Below are positions 1 to 8,447 of a stretch of DNA of 15,469 bases, piece by piece. The notes below the pieces were generated by a model. The model was not told the DNA's origin, searched no databases, and saw only the letters and a program-made list of their open reading frames with translations. The first letter of the stretch is position 1; each line of letters starts with the position of its first letter. Origin of the DNA: Lachnospiraceae bacterium UBA3866 (lineage in GTDB: Bacteria > Bacillota > Clostridia > Lachnospirales > Lachnospiraceae); assembly GCA_002392345.1 (NCBI GenBank), contig DGGU01000054.1, positions 1-15,469 of the forward strand, read 5' to 3'. The position numbers and the translations under genes are program-made.

Positions 1-712
1 GAACTCTTATCTGATGAGTTCTTCCCGTAAAAAGTTCGCACTCTATATATGTATAATTATCATATCTTTTTATAACTTTATATAAAGTTCTCGCATCTTT
101 GCCATTCTTTTCTATGCTCATTCTAAGTCTATTTTTCTTATCACGAGCTATCGGCTCATCAATTAGCCCTTCGTCATCTTTTAAAACACCTTTGACTATA
201 GCTTTATATTTTCTTACATTAGTGTGACTAGCAAATTGTTCTGATATATTTTTATGAGCTATATCGTTCTTACAAATGCATAGCACACCTGAAGTATCTT
301 TATCAATCCTGTGAACTATACCTGGTCTTATAACGCCATTTATTGTACTTAGTTTATCTTTACAATGATACATAACGGCATTGACAAGAGTTCCGTTTTG
401 ATGGCCATTTGAAGGATGAACAACCATGCCACGTGGCTTATCTACTATAAGTATATCTTCATCTTCATACAATATGCTAAGCGGTATATCTTCTGGCACT
501 GCTTCTATTATAGTTTCAGGCAAAGTCTCATATGTTATAAAATCATCTAGTTTTGTGAGATATGATGGTTTCGTGATGACTTTTCCCGAAACTTTGACAA
601 GCCCTTCTTCTATGATTTTTACAATATATGAACGGCTATAATCAGAATGATCTTTTAAAAATACATCAAGCCTTATATTTTCTAGTTCAGCTTTGTCAAC
701 AAGGATTTCCAT
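1..712 (-). CDS. rluD: Ribosomal large-subunit pseudouridine synthase, RluD type (3' end outside window)
   Basis: Isomerises specific uridines of 23S rRNA to pseudouridine in the cytoplasm. Read on the minus strand it gives 237 residues before the window ends, with no stop. Family members are about 300 residues, so roughly the last fifth is missing here. Residues 12-60 look like an S4 RNA-binding domain (IRLDVFLKDHSDYSRS followed by a KVSGKVITKPS turn). The RluA/RluD catalytic motif is HRIDKDTSG at residues 134-142, with D137 as the expected catalytic aspartate. The FTGRTHQIRV motif near the window edge is also typical. The ATG at 710-712 lies one base after the lspA stop codon (TGA-T-ATG), so it is coupled to lspA as last visible gene of a sepF-lspA-rluD unit. 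The family is certain; RluD rather than another RluA-family member is by similarity and context. Confidence 0.93.
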   Translation of the reverse strand, partial: MEILVDKAELENIRLDVFLKDHSDYSRSYIVKIIEEGLVKVSGKVITKPSYLTKLDDFITYETLPETIIEAVPEDIPLSILYEDEDILIVDKPRGMVVHPSNGHQNGTLVNAVMYHCKDKLSTINGVIRPGIVHRIDKDTSGVLCICKNDIAHKNISEQFASHTNVRKYKAIVKGVLKDDEGLIDEPIARDKKNRLRMSIEKNGKDARTLYKVIKRYDNYTYIECELFTGRTHQIRV

Positions 713-713
713 A

Positions 714-1190
714 TCAATCTTTTCTATATATAGTAAGTGTAGCTATGATAATTAATATACAAGCTATAGTTATAAGCATATCAGCAAAATTAAATACAGG
801 GAAATTGATGGGTTTAAAATATATAAAATCAACAACGTATCTATTCTTCACTCTATCAATAAAATTACCAATGGCTCCAGAAAAAAGTAAAGTAAAAAAT
901 ATAAAATATATTATATTATGTGAATTAAAATCTAGTTTATAGAGTGCTATGAGTATAGCAATGATTATAATTACAGTTAATACATAAAATAGCCATTGCT
1001 TACCTTGTAAAATTCCAAAGGCAGCGCCTTCATTTTCCGTATAAACTAATTCAACGACATCTTTAATCACTACATATGGAGGTTTATTCTGTAGTGAGAT
1101 CTTAGCAAGGTATTTTGTATATTGGTCAATAAGTATAAGCACTATACTTATAGCAAAAAATAAAATATATTTTAATACATTTTTATGCAT
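714..1190 (-). CDS. lspA: Lipoprotein signal peptidase (signal peptidase II)
   Basis: Membrane aspartyl protease that removes the signal peptide from diacylglyceryl-modified prolipoproteins. It has 158 residues, the usual size, with four hydrophobic segments (about 8-25, 66-84, 92-110 and 135-154). The conserved blocks are DQYTK at 22-26, TENEGAAFG at 51-59, GAIGNFIDR at 105-113 and FPVFNFADM at 130-138. D112 and D137 are the expected catalytic pair. It starts two bases after the sepF stop codon and ends one base before the rluD start, so it is co-transcribed with both. No clear Shine-Dalgarno site precedes the start, which fits translational coupling to sepF. The lipoprotein carboxypeptidase at 3479-4450 would be a nearby substrate; that pairing is an inference. 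Confidence 0.96.
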   Translation of the reverse strand: MHKNVLKYILFFAISIVLILIDQYTKYLAKISLQNKPPYVVIKDVVELVYTENEGAAFGILQGKQWLFYVLTVIIIIAILIALYKLDFNSHNIIYFIFFTLLFSGAIGNFIDRVKNRYVVDFIYFKPINFPVFNFADMLITIACILIIIATLTIYRKD

Positions 1191-1192
1191 TT

Positions 1193-1921
1193 TTAGAACT
1201 GTGATTTAGGTGGGACATAGAAACTCTGCATGTCCATAGCAGTTCTTTCTATATTTTGATTCTGCACATTTTGATTAAAATTATTTTGGTTAAAATTATT
1301 CTGGTTAAAATTATTTTGATAGTTTTGCGCAGGAAATGGATTTTGAGAATTAGGCATAGGATTTTGTTGCATTTTGTAATCAAAAGATGGTGCCATAAAA
1401 TTGAAACCTTGTTGAGTCTGATTTTGCGTCTGATCGCCATTTACTGGAAGATAATCATACGCACCTATAGTTTCAGCAGAAAGTGAAAAGATGTATTGTT
1501 TCTCTCCCATCTTTTTACACTCTCCATCAAGCGCATATATAGCACCAGACACTACGTCAACGAGTCTTTGTGCAATCTGTGGAGTTGCGGTCTCTACATT
1601 GACCATCGCAGTAAAACCAGCTTTCACATCTCTTATAATTGCAAAGGCCTCATCAAAAGTCTTCGGCACATAGATTTGAATCTTGCCATTATTCCTTCTA
1701 TTATTATTTTGGTTGGTTTTAGCCATGACAAAACCATGATTATCAGGATCGAAAGCAGTTGTAAGTGGTTTTACAGCCTGATTTGATTTCTTGTCACTCA
1801 TCTTTTTAAGAAATGGATTCTTTGTCTCTACTTCAAATTCATTCTCATCTTCAAATACCATATCATCGTCGGCACTGAAGATATTTTTAACTGTTTTTTT
1901 AACATCACTAAATATACTCAT
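1193..1921 (-). CDS. sepF: Cell division protein SepF with a long Gln/Asn-rich C-terminal tail
   Basis: SepF bundles FtsZ filaments and anchors them to the membrane at the division site of Gram-positive bacteria. The chosen start at 1921 gives MSIFSDVKKTVKNIF, the N-terminal amphipathic membrane-binding helix typical of SepF, and has GGAGGT four bases upstream. An open frame extends upstream to 2035 but crosses hairpins and is not coding. The protein has 242 residues. A linker follows the helix, and the SepF core (residues 79-155, KIQIYVPKTFDEAFAIIRDV through VDVVSGAIYALDG) matches the family. The remaining 85 residues are rich in Gln and Asn and include tandem NNFNQ repeats. Known SepF proteins are about 150 residues, so this tail is an unusual addition. 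It leads the sepF-lspA-rluD unit. Confidence 0.93.
   Translation of the reverse strand: MSIFSDVKKTVKNIFSADDDMVFEDENEFEVETKNPFLKKMSDKKSNQAVKPLTTAFDPDNHGFVMAKTNQNNNRRNNGKIQIYVPKTFDEAFAIIRDVKAGFTAMVNVETATPQIAQRLVDVVSGAIYALDGECKKMGEKQYIFSLSAETIGAYDYLPVNGDQTQNQTQQGFNFMAPSFDYKMQQNPMPNSQNPFPAQNYQNNFNQNNFNQNNFNQNVQNQNIERTAMDMQSFYVPPKSQF
1271..1315 (-). repeat. 15-base tandem repeat encoding the NNFNQ units of SepF
   Basis: Three near-perfect 15-base units (plus-strand form TTGGTTAAAATTATT with single-base changes) lie head to tail inside the sepF 3' region, followed by a partial unit. Each unit adds five codons, so changes in copy number would keep the reading frame and change only tail length. Confidence 0.85.
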
Positions 1922-1978
1922 ATTACCTCCAAAAATTGTATAATAGTAATTAGCATTTAAGAGAACCTCTAAAAAGGA

Positions 1979-2024
1979 GCATTTTGAAAGCTTGCTTTCA
2001 TAAAATGCGACGAATTTAAGGTTC
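1979..2024. repeat. Nested inverted repeat in the sepF leader region
   Basis: GCATTTTGAAAG (from 1979) pairs with CTTTCATAAAATGC (to 2008) around the palindromic GAAAGCTTGCTTTC centre. An outer GAACCT (1963-1968) can pair with AGGTTC (2019-2024), enclosing the hairpin. The gap 1922-2102 holds no gene; this structure and the hairpin at 2030-2067 fill most of it. It lies downstream of the predicted sepF promoter and would be part of the sepF 5' untranslated region. Confidence 0.6.
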
Positions 2025-2029
2025 CAACT

Positions 2030-2067
2030 GGGCACACACTCGAAAAACGGAGTTTTTCGAGGTGCCC
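2030..2067 (-). promoter_or_regulatory. Strong hairpin at the predicted 5' end of the sepF transcript
   Basis: GGGCAC (2030-2035) pairs with GTGCCC (2062-2067), and CTCGAAAAAC (2039-2048) pairs with GTTTTTCGAG (2052-2061). Together they make a 16-base-pair stem with one three-base bulge and a three-base loop. No uridine tract follows on the minus strand, so it does not fit an intrinsic terminator. The predicted sepF transcription start falls at or within a few bases of 2067. The mRNA would therefore begin with this hairpin, an arrangement known to protect bacterial mRNAs from 5'-end decay. That role is an inference. Confidence 0.6.
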
Positions 2068-2070
2068 TTT

Positions 2071-2079
2071 ATTATATCA
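2071..2079 (-). promoter_or_regulatory. Extended -10 promoter for sepF-lspA-rluD
   Basis: On the minus strand the sequence is TGATATAAT, an exact extended -10 element (TGn-TATAAT), about 24 bases after the stop codon of the HlyD-like gene. No convincing -35 hexamer is visible, which is usual for extended -10 promoters. Transcription would start near 2064-2067, about 145 bases before the sepF start. Confidence 0.5.
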
Positions 2080-2102
2080 TAAAAACATTAATTTTGTATA
2101 TA

Positions 2103-3467
2103 TTAATAATCAGCTATTAGGTCTCCCTCTGTAACATCAGTTGCGGTTAATGCTATATGGTCGTATAATGACACACCATTTGCGGTTCTACTTCTTATAA
2201 TCGCATATTCATTAGTCCTATCTATAATATCAACATTTTTAAATACCGCATAGCCTTTATTGAGATTATAGACACCATCAAGCTTTCTTACAGTGCTTAA
2301 ACTATAGATATCATTATATCGATTGGTAAGCACATCACCATACTTAAGACTGCTTAGAGAGTCGTCTATAGATATATAGTAGTAATTATCATCTTCTTTC
2401 GATATATTACAATTAACTCTGATCCTCTCTCCATCATATGATAACTTATAGAATATGTTCTCATCAGTTTCAAAATCCTTCTCAAGCATATTCTTAGGTA
2501 TCACATAACAATTCTTAGATATAATAGAACTTATCGGTATCTTAAGACCAGTAATTTTCTTATTTTCTATTTCAAATTCAACTACCCTCTTATCTATGAA
2601 ACTCTCTGGATATTCATCTACCAATATGACAAAATGCTTTTTTTCATCAGATCCTATAAAACTAGATATACGGCCACTTGCATTAAGTCCCTCATAGACG
2701 AATTTTATATTAACAAGCTTATTTGCATTATTATCGTAGTTGTAATCACTATCAAAAACTATATTAAATGTCGGATCTGATATGATCTTATATATTGGGT
2801 CTCCACTACTAACAACATTATCTTTATTATTAATGATAGTATTGTCGAATCTTTTATATGAATCAGAGGTGTATGAATCATATTTTTCATCTTCATGTCC
2901 ATCAATTATAAATGATACTAGACCTGCATATCTTGCATATCCTTTGGTCTTGGCATCAATCTCATTTTCAAAATTACTATTCTCAAGTTGCTTTACTATA
3001 TTAATCTCATCAAGTTGATTATCTATGTTATGCTTCACATTATATATATTGGCAAAATTAAGATCTGTTATGCTATTTACATATTTTTTTACATTTTGTT
3101 TTATGAGTAATTTATCATTATTATTAAGAGTAGATTTTTCAAATACATTTTCAGCATCACCAATACTATATATGAGGGCACCACGATTGACTCTTTCACC
3201 GTTGACAACATAGAAACTAATGTTGCCATCTATAGTACTTGTCTCAACATGTTCATCTCTATATATGATACCTGTATGTCTATCTACATTTACTATCTCT
3301 CCACTCGTCACTTCATAATACTTTATAGTTTTTCTATTAAAGATTTTAATGAAATTAGTAGCTATATATATAAGTATAATAATTAAGATGACAAAAAATA
3401 CTCTAAATATATGTAAAGGCTTAAATCTCTTTTTCTTTTCTACATTGTCTTTTGTTTTTTCATTCAT
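2103..3467 (-). CDS. HlyD-like (membrane-fusion/adaptor family) single-pass membrane protein
   Basis: It has 454 residues. A basic N-terminus (KKKRFK) is followed by one hydrophobic segment at about residues 20-40, so most of the protein should lie outside the membrane. Residues 81-104 (GNISFYVVNGERVNRGALIYS) look like the lipoyl/biotinyl-type hairpin of HlyD-family adaptors, and a polar stretch likely to be helical follows. Homologues of this kind are often found next to sepF in Clostridia, which matches the gene order here. No transporter gene is adjacent, so the HlyD label describes fold and not export function. A role in envelope or division is an inference from context. The start at 3467 lies 11 bases after the carboxypeptidase stop and has only a weak ribosome-binding site. 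The family call is moderate; the function is unknown. Confidence 0.6.
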   Translation of the reverse strand: MNEKTKDNVEKKKRFKPLHIFRVFFVILIIILIYIATNFIKIFNRKTIKYYEVTSGEIVNVDRHTGIIYRDEHVETSTIDGNISFYVVNGERVNRGALIYSIGDAENVFEKSTLNNNDKLLIKQNVKKYVNSITDLNFANIYNVKHNIDNQLDEINIVKQLENSNFENEIDAKTKGYARYAGLVSFIIDGHEDEKYDSYTSDSYKRFDNTIINNKDNVVSSGDPIYKIISDPTFNIVFDSDYNYDNNANKLVNIKFVYEGLNASGRISSFIGSDEKKHFVILVDEYPESFIDKRVVEFEIENKKITGLKIPISSIISKNCYVIPKNMLEKDFETDENIFYKLSYDGERIRVNCNISKEDDNYYYISIDDSLSSLKYGDVLTNRYNDIYSLSTVRKLDGVYNLNKGYAVFKNVDIIDRTNEYAIIRSRTANGVSLYDHIALTATDVTEGDLIADY

Positions 3468-3478
3468 AGTTTCAATAG

Positions 3479-4450
3479 TTAATCTGGCATCGATCCAAAA
3501 AGCGAATTAGAATTATAATATACATTTCTTTTTGATTTTGCATTTAAAACTATACTTATATATTCATCGCCAGAATTCTTATTTTGAGTATAGAGCGCAA
3601 GGCAGTATCCGGCATTTTCTGTACTGCCTGTCTTTCCAGCTAAAAGCTTTACATTGTCATTTATGAGCAATTCTCCCGTCACGAAGAAATTAGTATTTTG
3701 CCAAGTTTCAGTTCTAACTACATCATCACTGCCTTTAATATTAGCTTTAAATTCCCTAGTTGTTGATATCTCAAGAAATTCAGGATATTTTATAAGTTCT
3801 CTCATTATCAGAAATAAATCATAAGCAGTAGAGAAATGATAATCTGAATCAAGCCCGTGAGGGTTTGCAAAGTGAGTATTAGTTGCACCAAGCATCTCAG
3901 CTTCATTATTCATCATAATGATAAAATTATCATAACTACCGACAAGATTCTCAGCAAGGCACATAGCAGCATCATTACCAGATGGGACGAGGAGCCCATA
4001 TAGAAGGTCACGCACGCTTATCTCGTCACCAACTTTTAAATTTGCCTTAGACACATCTTTATCAAGGTCGACAGTCTCAGTTGTAACATAATATTTTTCA
4101 TCAAGATTTTTACAATTCTTAAGGACCACAAGTGCTGTCATGAGTTTAGTGAGACTCGCAATAGCTACTCTCTTATAAGGCAACATATACTTTGTATAAT
4201 CAGAATCAAAGCGATTAGTTGATGCTATAAAATATGACTCTGCACCGATACTCTCAAGCCCTTCATTAGTTGTTATATCAGGAATTACAATATTTTTAGC
4301 AGTGCCAGTAGCATATGTATCAGTATTTGCAAGATACAAATTATCCATAAGATTATTACTTTTATATGACATACTACTACTCTTACACGAAGTCATAAGG
4401 ACAACGATTAACGATAGTAGGACACATGAAATTTTCTTTAAACTAATCAT
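3479..4450 (-). CDS. D-alanyl-D-alanine carboxypeptidase (peptidase S11), lipoprotein form
   Basis: Low-molecular-weight penicillin-binding protein that removes the terminal D-Ala from peptidoglycan stem peptides. All three active-site motifs are present in its 323 residues: SLTK at 99-102 (nucleophile S99), SGN at 157-159 and KTG at 273-275. The N-terminus is a signal peptide ending VVLMTSC, with C22 a plausible lipobox cysteine, so the enzyme should be lipid-anchored. The C-terminal PBP5-type beta domain and amphipathic anchor of longer DacA/DacF proteins are absent: the protein ends about 50 residues after KTG. The start codon overlaps the rodA stop (TAATG), which suggests translational coupling within the elongation operon. 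The catalytic family is secure; the lipoprotein status is less so because the -3 residue is Met. Confidence 0.92.
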   Translation of the reverse strand: MISLKKISCVLLSLIVVLMTSCKSSSMSYKSNNLMDNLYLANTDTYATGTAKNIVIPDITTNEGLESIGAESYFIASTNRFDSDYTKYMLPYKRVAIASLTKLMTALVVLKNCKNLDEKYYVTTETVDLDKDVSKANLKVGDEISVRDLLYGLLVPSGNDAAMCLAENLVGSYDNFIIMMNNEAEMLGATNTHFANPHGLDSDYHFSTAYDLFLIMRELIKYPEFLEISTTREFKANIKGSDDVVRTETWQNTNFFVTGELLINDNVKLLAGKTGSTENAGYCLALYTQNKNSGDEYISIVLNAKSKRNVYYNSNSLFGSMPD

Positions 4451-5574
4451 TATATTGTAGCTTCTCTCCTTATGTTAAGTACAAAGCCCATAGCCATATA
4501 TATAGATAGAAGTGATGAACCACCTTGAGAAAAAAAAGGTAATGGCACACCGGTATTCGGAACAACAGATGTAGCTACGCCAATATTTATGAAAGCCTGA
4601 ACCCCTATCCATGTTGCTACGCCTATACAGATAAGGTTTTTATAATATTCTCTTTGTTTCGAGGCTGTAACTATACAACTTATGATTAGATATATATAGA
4701 GAAGAATAATTGTGGCAGATCCTAGAAATCCTATCTCTTCGCCAACGATTGCAAATATAAAATCGTTCTGCTCTTCGACAAGCCAGTTTCCATTCTTAAC
4801 AGAGTTAGAGAGATCATTATTGATACCCTTCCCTGTAAGTTTACCAGAGCCTATAGCGATTACAGAATTTTCTTGTTGGAACTGCGCTTCATTTTTCTCG
4901 CCTGGAGTGAAGAATGACACAATACGATTCTTCTGATAGTCTCTTAAGAGTGGTAACCTATCCACAAATTCAAATCTAACAGCAGCATATAGGATAAGTA
5001 CAGCTATAGCTAATATACTTCCAAAAAGTACGAACCATCTTGATTTAAGTTTTGAAGCAAAAAGCATTGATATATATATAAGTAATAATATAAGAGAACT
5101 CGAGAGATTGGGTTGAATAAATATAAGTAGAAATGGTATTGCGAAAAGCAGTGTAGTTATAAATAGATTTCTAAATTTGTTAATCTGAGTGTCTTGTTCT
5201 GCAATATATTTTGACATGAAAAGTATAACAAAAAGTTTTGCAAACTCTGAAGGTTGCACTTCCATGTTGAGAAATGGTATTCTAATCCATCTTATAGAAT
5301 TTCTACCATAGGCAGTCCCTATTATCTGCACTATAAGAAGTGAGATAACGCATATGACAAATGGTATCCAATAATTAGCTAAAACTTTTTTAAGATTTAA
5401 GAATGATATAAGTATACATACCATAAGTGATGCCACAGATATTGATAGCTGCGACATGAAAGAATAAGCTCTTCCTCCCAGACTTGATTGGATAAATACA
5501 AGTCCAAGCACATTGAGTATCACACATACAATAAGTTGTAGATAGCCATAATTTTTTAAATTGAGATCAAACAT
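4450..5574 (-). CDS. rodA: SEDS peptidoglycan glycosyltransferase, RodA type
   Basis: Polymerises lipid II into glycan strands during cell elongation, in partnership with a class B PBP. It has 374 residues and about ten hydrophobic segments. SEDS family motifs are visible: QPSEFAK at 107-113, QPNLSSS at 154-160, ENSVIAIGSGKLTGKG at 235-250, QNDFIFAIVGEEIGFLG at 269-285 (D271 is the conserved essential aspartate in the loop) and TGVPLPFFSQGGSS at 341-354. RodA is preferred over FtsW because the gene follows mreCD and the PBP2 gene. It overlaps both neighbours by one base (TAATG at each end), which supports fixed co-expression with PBP2. Asn at the usual QPDLG position is a known variant in Gram-positive RodA proteins and should not be read as inactivation. 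Confidence 0.93.
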   Translation of the reverse strand: MFDLNLKNYGYLQLIVCVILNVLGLVFIQSSLGGRAYSFMSQLSISVASLMVCILISFLNLKKVLANYWIPFVICVISLLIVQIIGTAYGRNSIRWIRIPFLNMEVQPSEFAKLFVILFMSKYIAEQDTQINKFRNLFITTLLFAIPFLLIFIQPNLSSSLILLLIYISMLFASKLKSRWFVLFGSILAIAVLILYAAVRFEFVDRLPLLRDYQKNRIVSFFTPGEKNEAQFQQENSVIAIGSGKLTGKGINNDLSNSVKNGNWLVEEQNDFIFAIVGEEIGFLGSATIILLYIYLIISCIVTASKQREYYKNLICIGVATWIGVQAFINIGVATSVVPNTGVPLPFFSQGGSSLLSIYMAMGFVLNIRREATI

Positions 5575-8444
5575 TATTCTGATACAGATATAGATTTTAT
5601 ATCATCAGTTCCTTTCGTAAGTATCTCTTCGAATGAAGTTACTCCGTACATATAATTATACACACGGTTCGCTAGAGCTGCAGCATTACCAGAAGAATAT
5701 CCAAAAGGTATAACTACATTGACTGCAATCTCTGGTGCATGCATAGGCGCAAATGATACGAAGGTAGCGTGGTTAGTTCTATCGTTTCTCTCTTGCGCGG
5801 TACCAGTCTTTCCAAGTATCTGTATACCTTGTGAAGCGAATATATATCTTGCTATACCTTCAGTAACCATCTTTCTCATTCCTTCATAAACTGTCGCGAG
5901 ACTTGATTCAGTTATATTTAAATCATGCACAAACTTTGGTTCAAAAGAAAAAAGTACATTACCTTGTTTGTCAACTACTTTATCAAGCACAGATAGATCA
6001 TAAAGTTTTCCACCATTTGCAAGTGCTACAGTGTATTTTGCAAGCTGAACATTATTATAAGCATGAGTGCCTTGTCCCATAGCAGATCTCTCCGGGTCAG
6101 TGTATGATATAGTAGGTGATAACTCTTCTATCTCTATACCTGATTTTGTATCAAGTCCAAAAAGCCTACTGTATTTTTGTATAACTCTAAGACCAGTATC
6201 GGTACTATAATTATCTTCTTCATCAAATGATAGATAGTGTCCGTATTTTGCAAATGCAACGTTACAAGAATTACTTATAGCATCAACTAAGTTAAGATCG
6301 CCATGTTCATATGGATAAGCCCAACATTTTATAGGTGGATCTATCTCATCAAATATACCAGGGCAATTAACAGTAATATCTTTAGTTATTACACCCTCTT
6401 CAAGCGCTGCAAGTGCAGTTATAGGTTTAAATGCTGAACCAGGAGCAAGCTGAGTCTGAGTGCTACAACACACAAGAGGATAAGATTTGTTATTGTTAAG
6501 CGACTGCATATATCGTCTATTATATACAAGATTATTGTCATATGATGGATAAGTAACAAGTGCTTTGATCTTACCATTATTGACATCTGTCACTACAATT
6601 GAACCAGAGTGAGGATCAAGCGCAAGGTCTGATGGTTTAAGTATCATATCTCTGACAAGCCTTAAGAAATATGTATACATATATTCATCAGTAGCTTTAG
6701 ATATCTTATCGTATTCTACATCACTCCAAGGTAGGAAACCTTGTTCAAAAAGTGCCATGATGAGAAGACGATTAGTTATATATTTTTCTTTGATAGCAAA
6801 TTTATATACAAGTAAATCAAAATCTTCATTGTCATCAAGTATGCTCATGATATAAAGCACAAGACTATTATAGATGGTGTCTCTATCTCCATATCTTTCG
6901 CTCGCATAGATTTTAGTTGAATCAATCCAAGTCTCTTCTATTGCCTTTATGAGAAAATCTCTAAGCGAGATATCATCAGCCTTCCATCTTACATATTCTT
7001 CTACGTCTCTATCTATAGCATCTGACATAAGGATATTGTTGTGAGTGTGAAGATAAGTATATACATATGCAGTTAGATTTTGTGCAGTATTACTTAGGTT
7101 GCTTTGTATCTCAGCATTTGGATCCATTAGGTTAGAATATATAATCTGCTTTGCTCTTTCTTTAGCTTCAAGAAATAGTCTATATATCTCTCTTTCAGCC
7201 TGCTGTGCATTAGGTGACATGAAGTGTTCTTTATCAAGTACATTATTATCTATAAGATGATAGTATGCATCATAGGCAGATATCTCCATGCTTGATGATG
7301 CAAGGTGAGCATTAGATACATCCTTATTAACAATCTTTGATGCGATTATACCTGCAAGTCGCTGTTCAAGTAGATTGAAATTGGCAATCTGGTCGTTGGC
7401 CTTTATAGACAAATATACATCAGCGCCAGCTTTTGATTCCTGTTCTTCTAAAGTCTCTAATATCTTTCCGCTCGAGTCAACTACGATTTTCCTATAACCT
7501 TTTATACCACAGAGATATTGCTCCATAGATTTCTCTATACCAAGAAGTCCAACCTTATCATTGATATCATATTGTGGATTGGTTTCTTTCAACTCGTCTA
7601 TCCTATCTTCAGAAGTTTGACCAACATATCCTATGATATGAGCAAAATATTTTGCATAATTATATCTTCTTGAACTTGTCTCTTCAATATTGACGCCTTT
7701 AAGCAAACCGATACTCTCAAGGATTTCCGATGCGCACATGTTACTTACATTTTCTGCTATAGTAGTTGGTTGATATTTCTGGTATGAAGTAAGTCTCATA
7801 GTGTAGTGGATTCCTATCATATCAAGCATCGTTCTATCAGATATAATTATTGGATCTCCATTATCATCAATTATAAAATCCATAGCATATCTATGCTTAG
7901 AGTATTCAAATGCTTCCTTTGCAGTTAGATCAGACCTAAATTGGAAATTCCTGCCCTCATCAAGGTCAGACACAAGCCTTCCATAGATATTTGCTATAAA
8001 TGTCTTATGCTGTTTTTCTGATGTCGTAGTAAAGTTAAACTTATTGTTATCATCAATCTCTATAAAATATCTTGATATGATATCGCAATTATATTTCTCT
8101 AGTATCTTAGCAAGAGCAAGGAGCATCTTATTTCTTTCATTGATATCATGATTATTTTGCTTATATGCGTCTATGTCAGCGATAGTTACATTTTTAACTA
8201 ATTCATTATAAGCAAGTATATTACCATCAAGATCATAGATATTGCCACGAGCTGCAGGTATAGTTACAGTCTTAACTGATTTCTGGACATAGTTTTCTTC
8301 ATAATAATCGCCATTTATAATTTGCAAAACAAATAATCTACCAATAAGAAAAGTCAAAGCAAACGTAAGAATAATTGCGATTATAATATTCTTTGAATTC
8401 TCACCTCTAAATATTTGTCTTATAACATATAAAAATATATTCAT
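5574..8444 (-). CDS. mrdA: Class B penicillin-binding protein (PBP2/MrdA type) with a large internal insert
   Basis: Transpeptidase that cross-links peptidoglycan during elongation, with RodA. It has 956 residues, well above the 600-750 usual for PBP2. A transmembrane segment spans about 18-40. The pedestal domain follows, with IPAARGNIYDLDG at 62-74 and the KVGLLGIEKSMEQYLCG block at 297-313. Residues 350-610 do not match the standard PBP2 plan. The transpeptidase domain starts near HSGSIVVTDVNNGKIKALV (612-630) and carries SAFK at 670-673 (nucleophile S670), SCN at 726-728 and KTG at 879-881. All catalytic motifs are intact, so the enzyme should be active. The insert is rich in charged residues and predicted helices, with no obvious repeats. 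The gene starts four bases after mreD and overlaps rodA by one base. Confidence 0.93.
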   Translation of the reverse strand: MNIFLYVIRQIFRGENSKNIIIAIILTFALTFLIGRLFVLQIINGDYYEENYVQKSVKTVTIPAARGNIYDLDGNILAYNELVKNVTIADIDAYKQNNHDINERNKMLLALAKILEKYNCDIISRYFIEIDDNNKFNFTTTSEKQHKTFIANIYGRLVSDLDEGRNFQFRSDLTAKEAFEYSKHRYAMDFIIDDNGDPIIISDRTMLDMIGIHYTMRLTSYQKYQPTTIAENVSNMCASEILESIGLLKGVNIEETSSRRYNYAKYFAHIIGYVGQTSEDRIDELKETNPQYDINDKVGLLGIEKSMEQYLCGIKGYRKIVVDSSGKILETLEEQESKAGADVYLSIKANDQIANFNLLEQRLAGIIASKIVNKDVSNAHLASSSMEISAYDAYYHLIDNNVLDKEHFMSPNAQQAEREIYRLFLEAKERAKQIIYSNLMDPNAEIQSNLSNTAQNLTAYVYTYLHTHNNILMSDAIDRDVEEYVRWKADDISLRDFLIKAIEETWIDSTKIYASERYGDRDTIYNSLVLYIMSILDDNEDFDLLVYKFAIKEKYITNRLLIMALFEQGFLPWSDVEYDKISKATDEYMYTYFLRLVRDMILKPSDLALDPHSGSIVVTDVNNGKIKALVTYPSYDNNLVYNRRYMQSLNNNKSYPLVCCSTQTQLAPGSAFKPITALAALEEGVITKDITVNCPGIFDEIDPPIKCWAYPYEHGDLNLVDAISNSCNVAFAKYGHYLSFDEEDNYSTDTGLRVIQKYSRLFGLDTKSGIEIEELSPTISYTDPERSAMGQGTHAYNNVQLAKYTVALANGGKLYDLSVLDKVVDKQGNVLFSFEPKFVHDLNITESSLATVYEGMRKMVTEGIARYIFASQGIQILGKTGTAQERNDRTNHATFVSFAPMHAPEIAVNVVIPFGYSSGNAAALANRVYNYMYGVTSFEEILTKGTDDIKSISVSE

Positions 8445-8447
8445 AAA

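Noticed and set aside
426..942. Two plus-strand open frames at 426-641 and 628-942
   Set aside because: They are antisense to rluD and lspA, which have complete family motifs; their own translations show no family features.
1922..2035. SepF start at 2035 (38 residues longer)
   Set aside because: The SepF amphipathic helix starts at 1921 with a strong ribosome-binding site; the upstream frame crosses two hairpins.
2030..2067. Hairpin as terminator of the HlyD-like gene
   Set aside because: No uridine tract follows it on the minus strand, and it overlaps the predicted sepF transcription start.
4450..5574. RodA inactivated by Asn in QPNL
   Set aside because: The essential loop aspartate (D271) is present, and Asn at the QPDL position is a tolerated natural variant.
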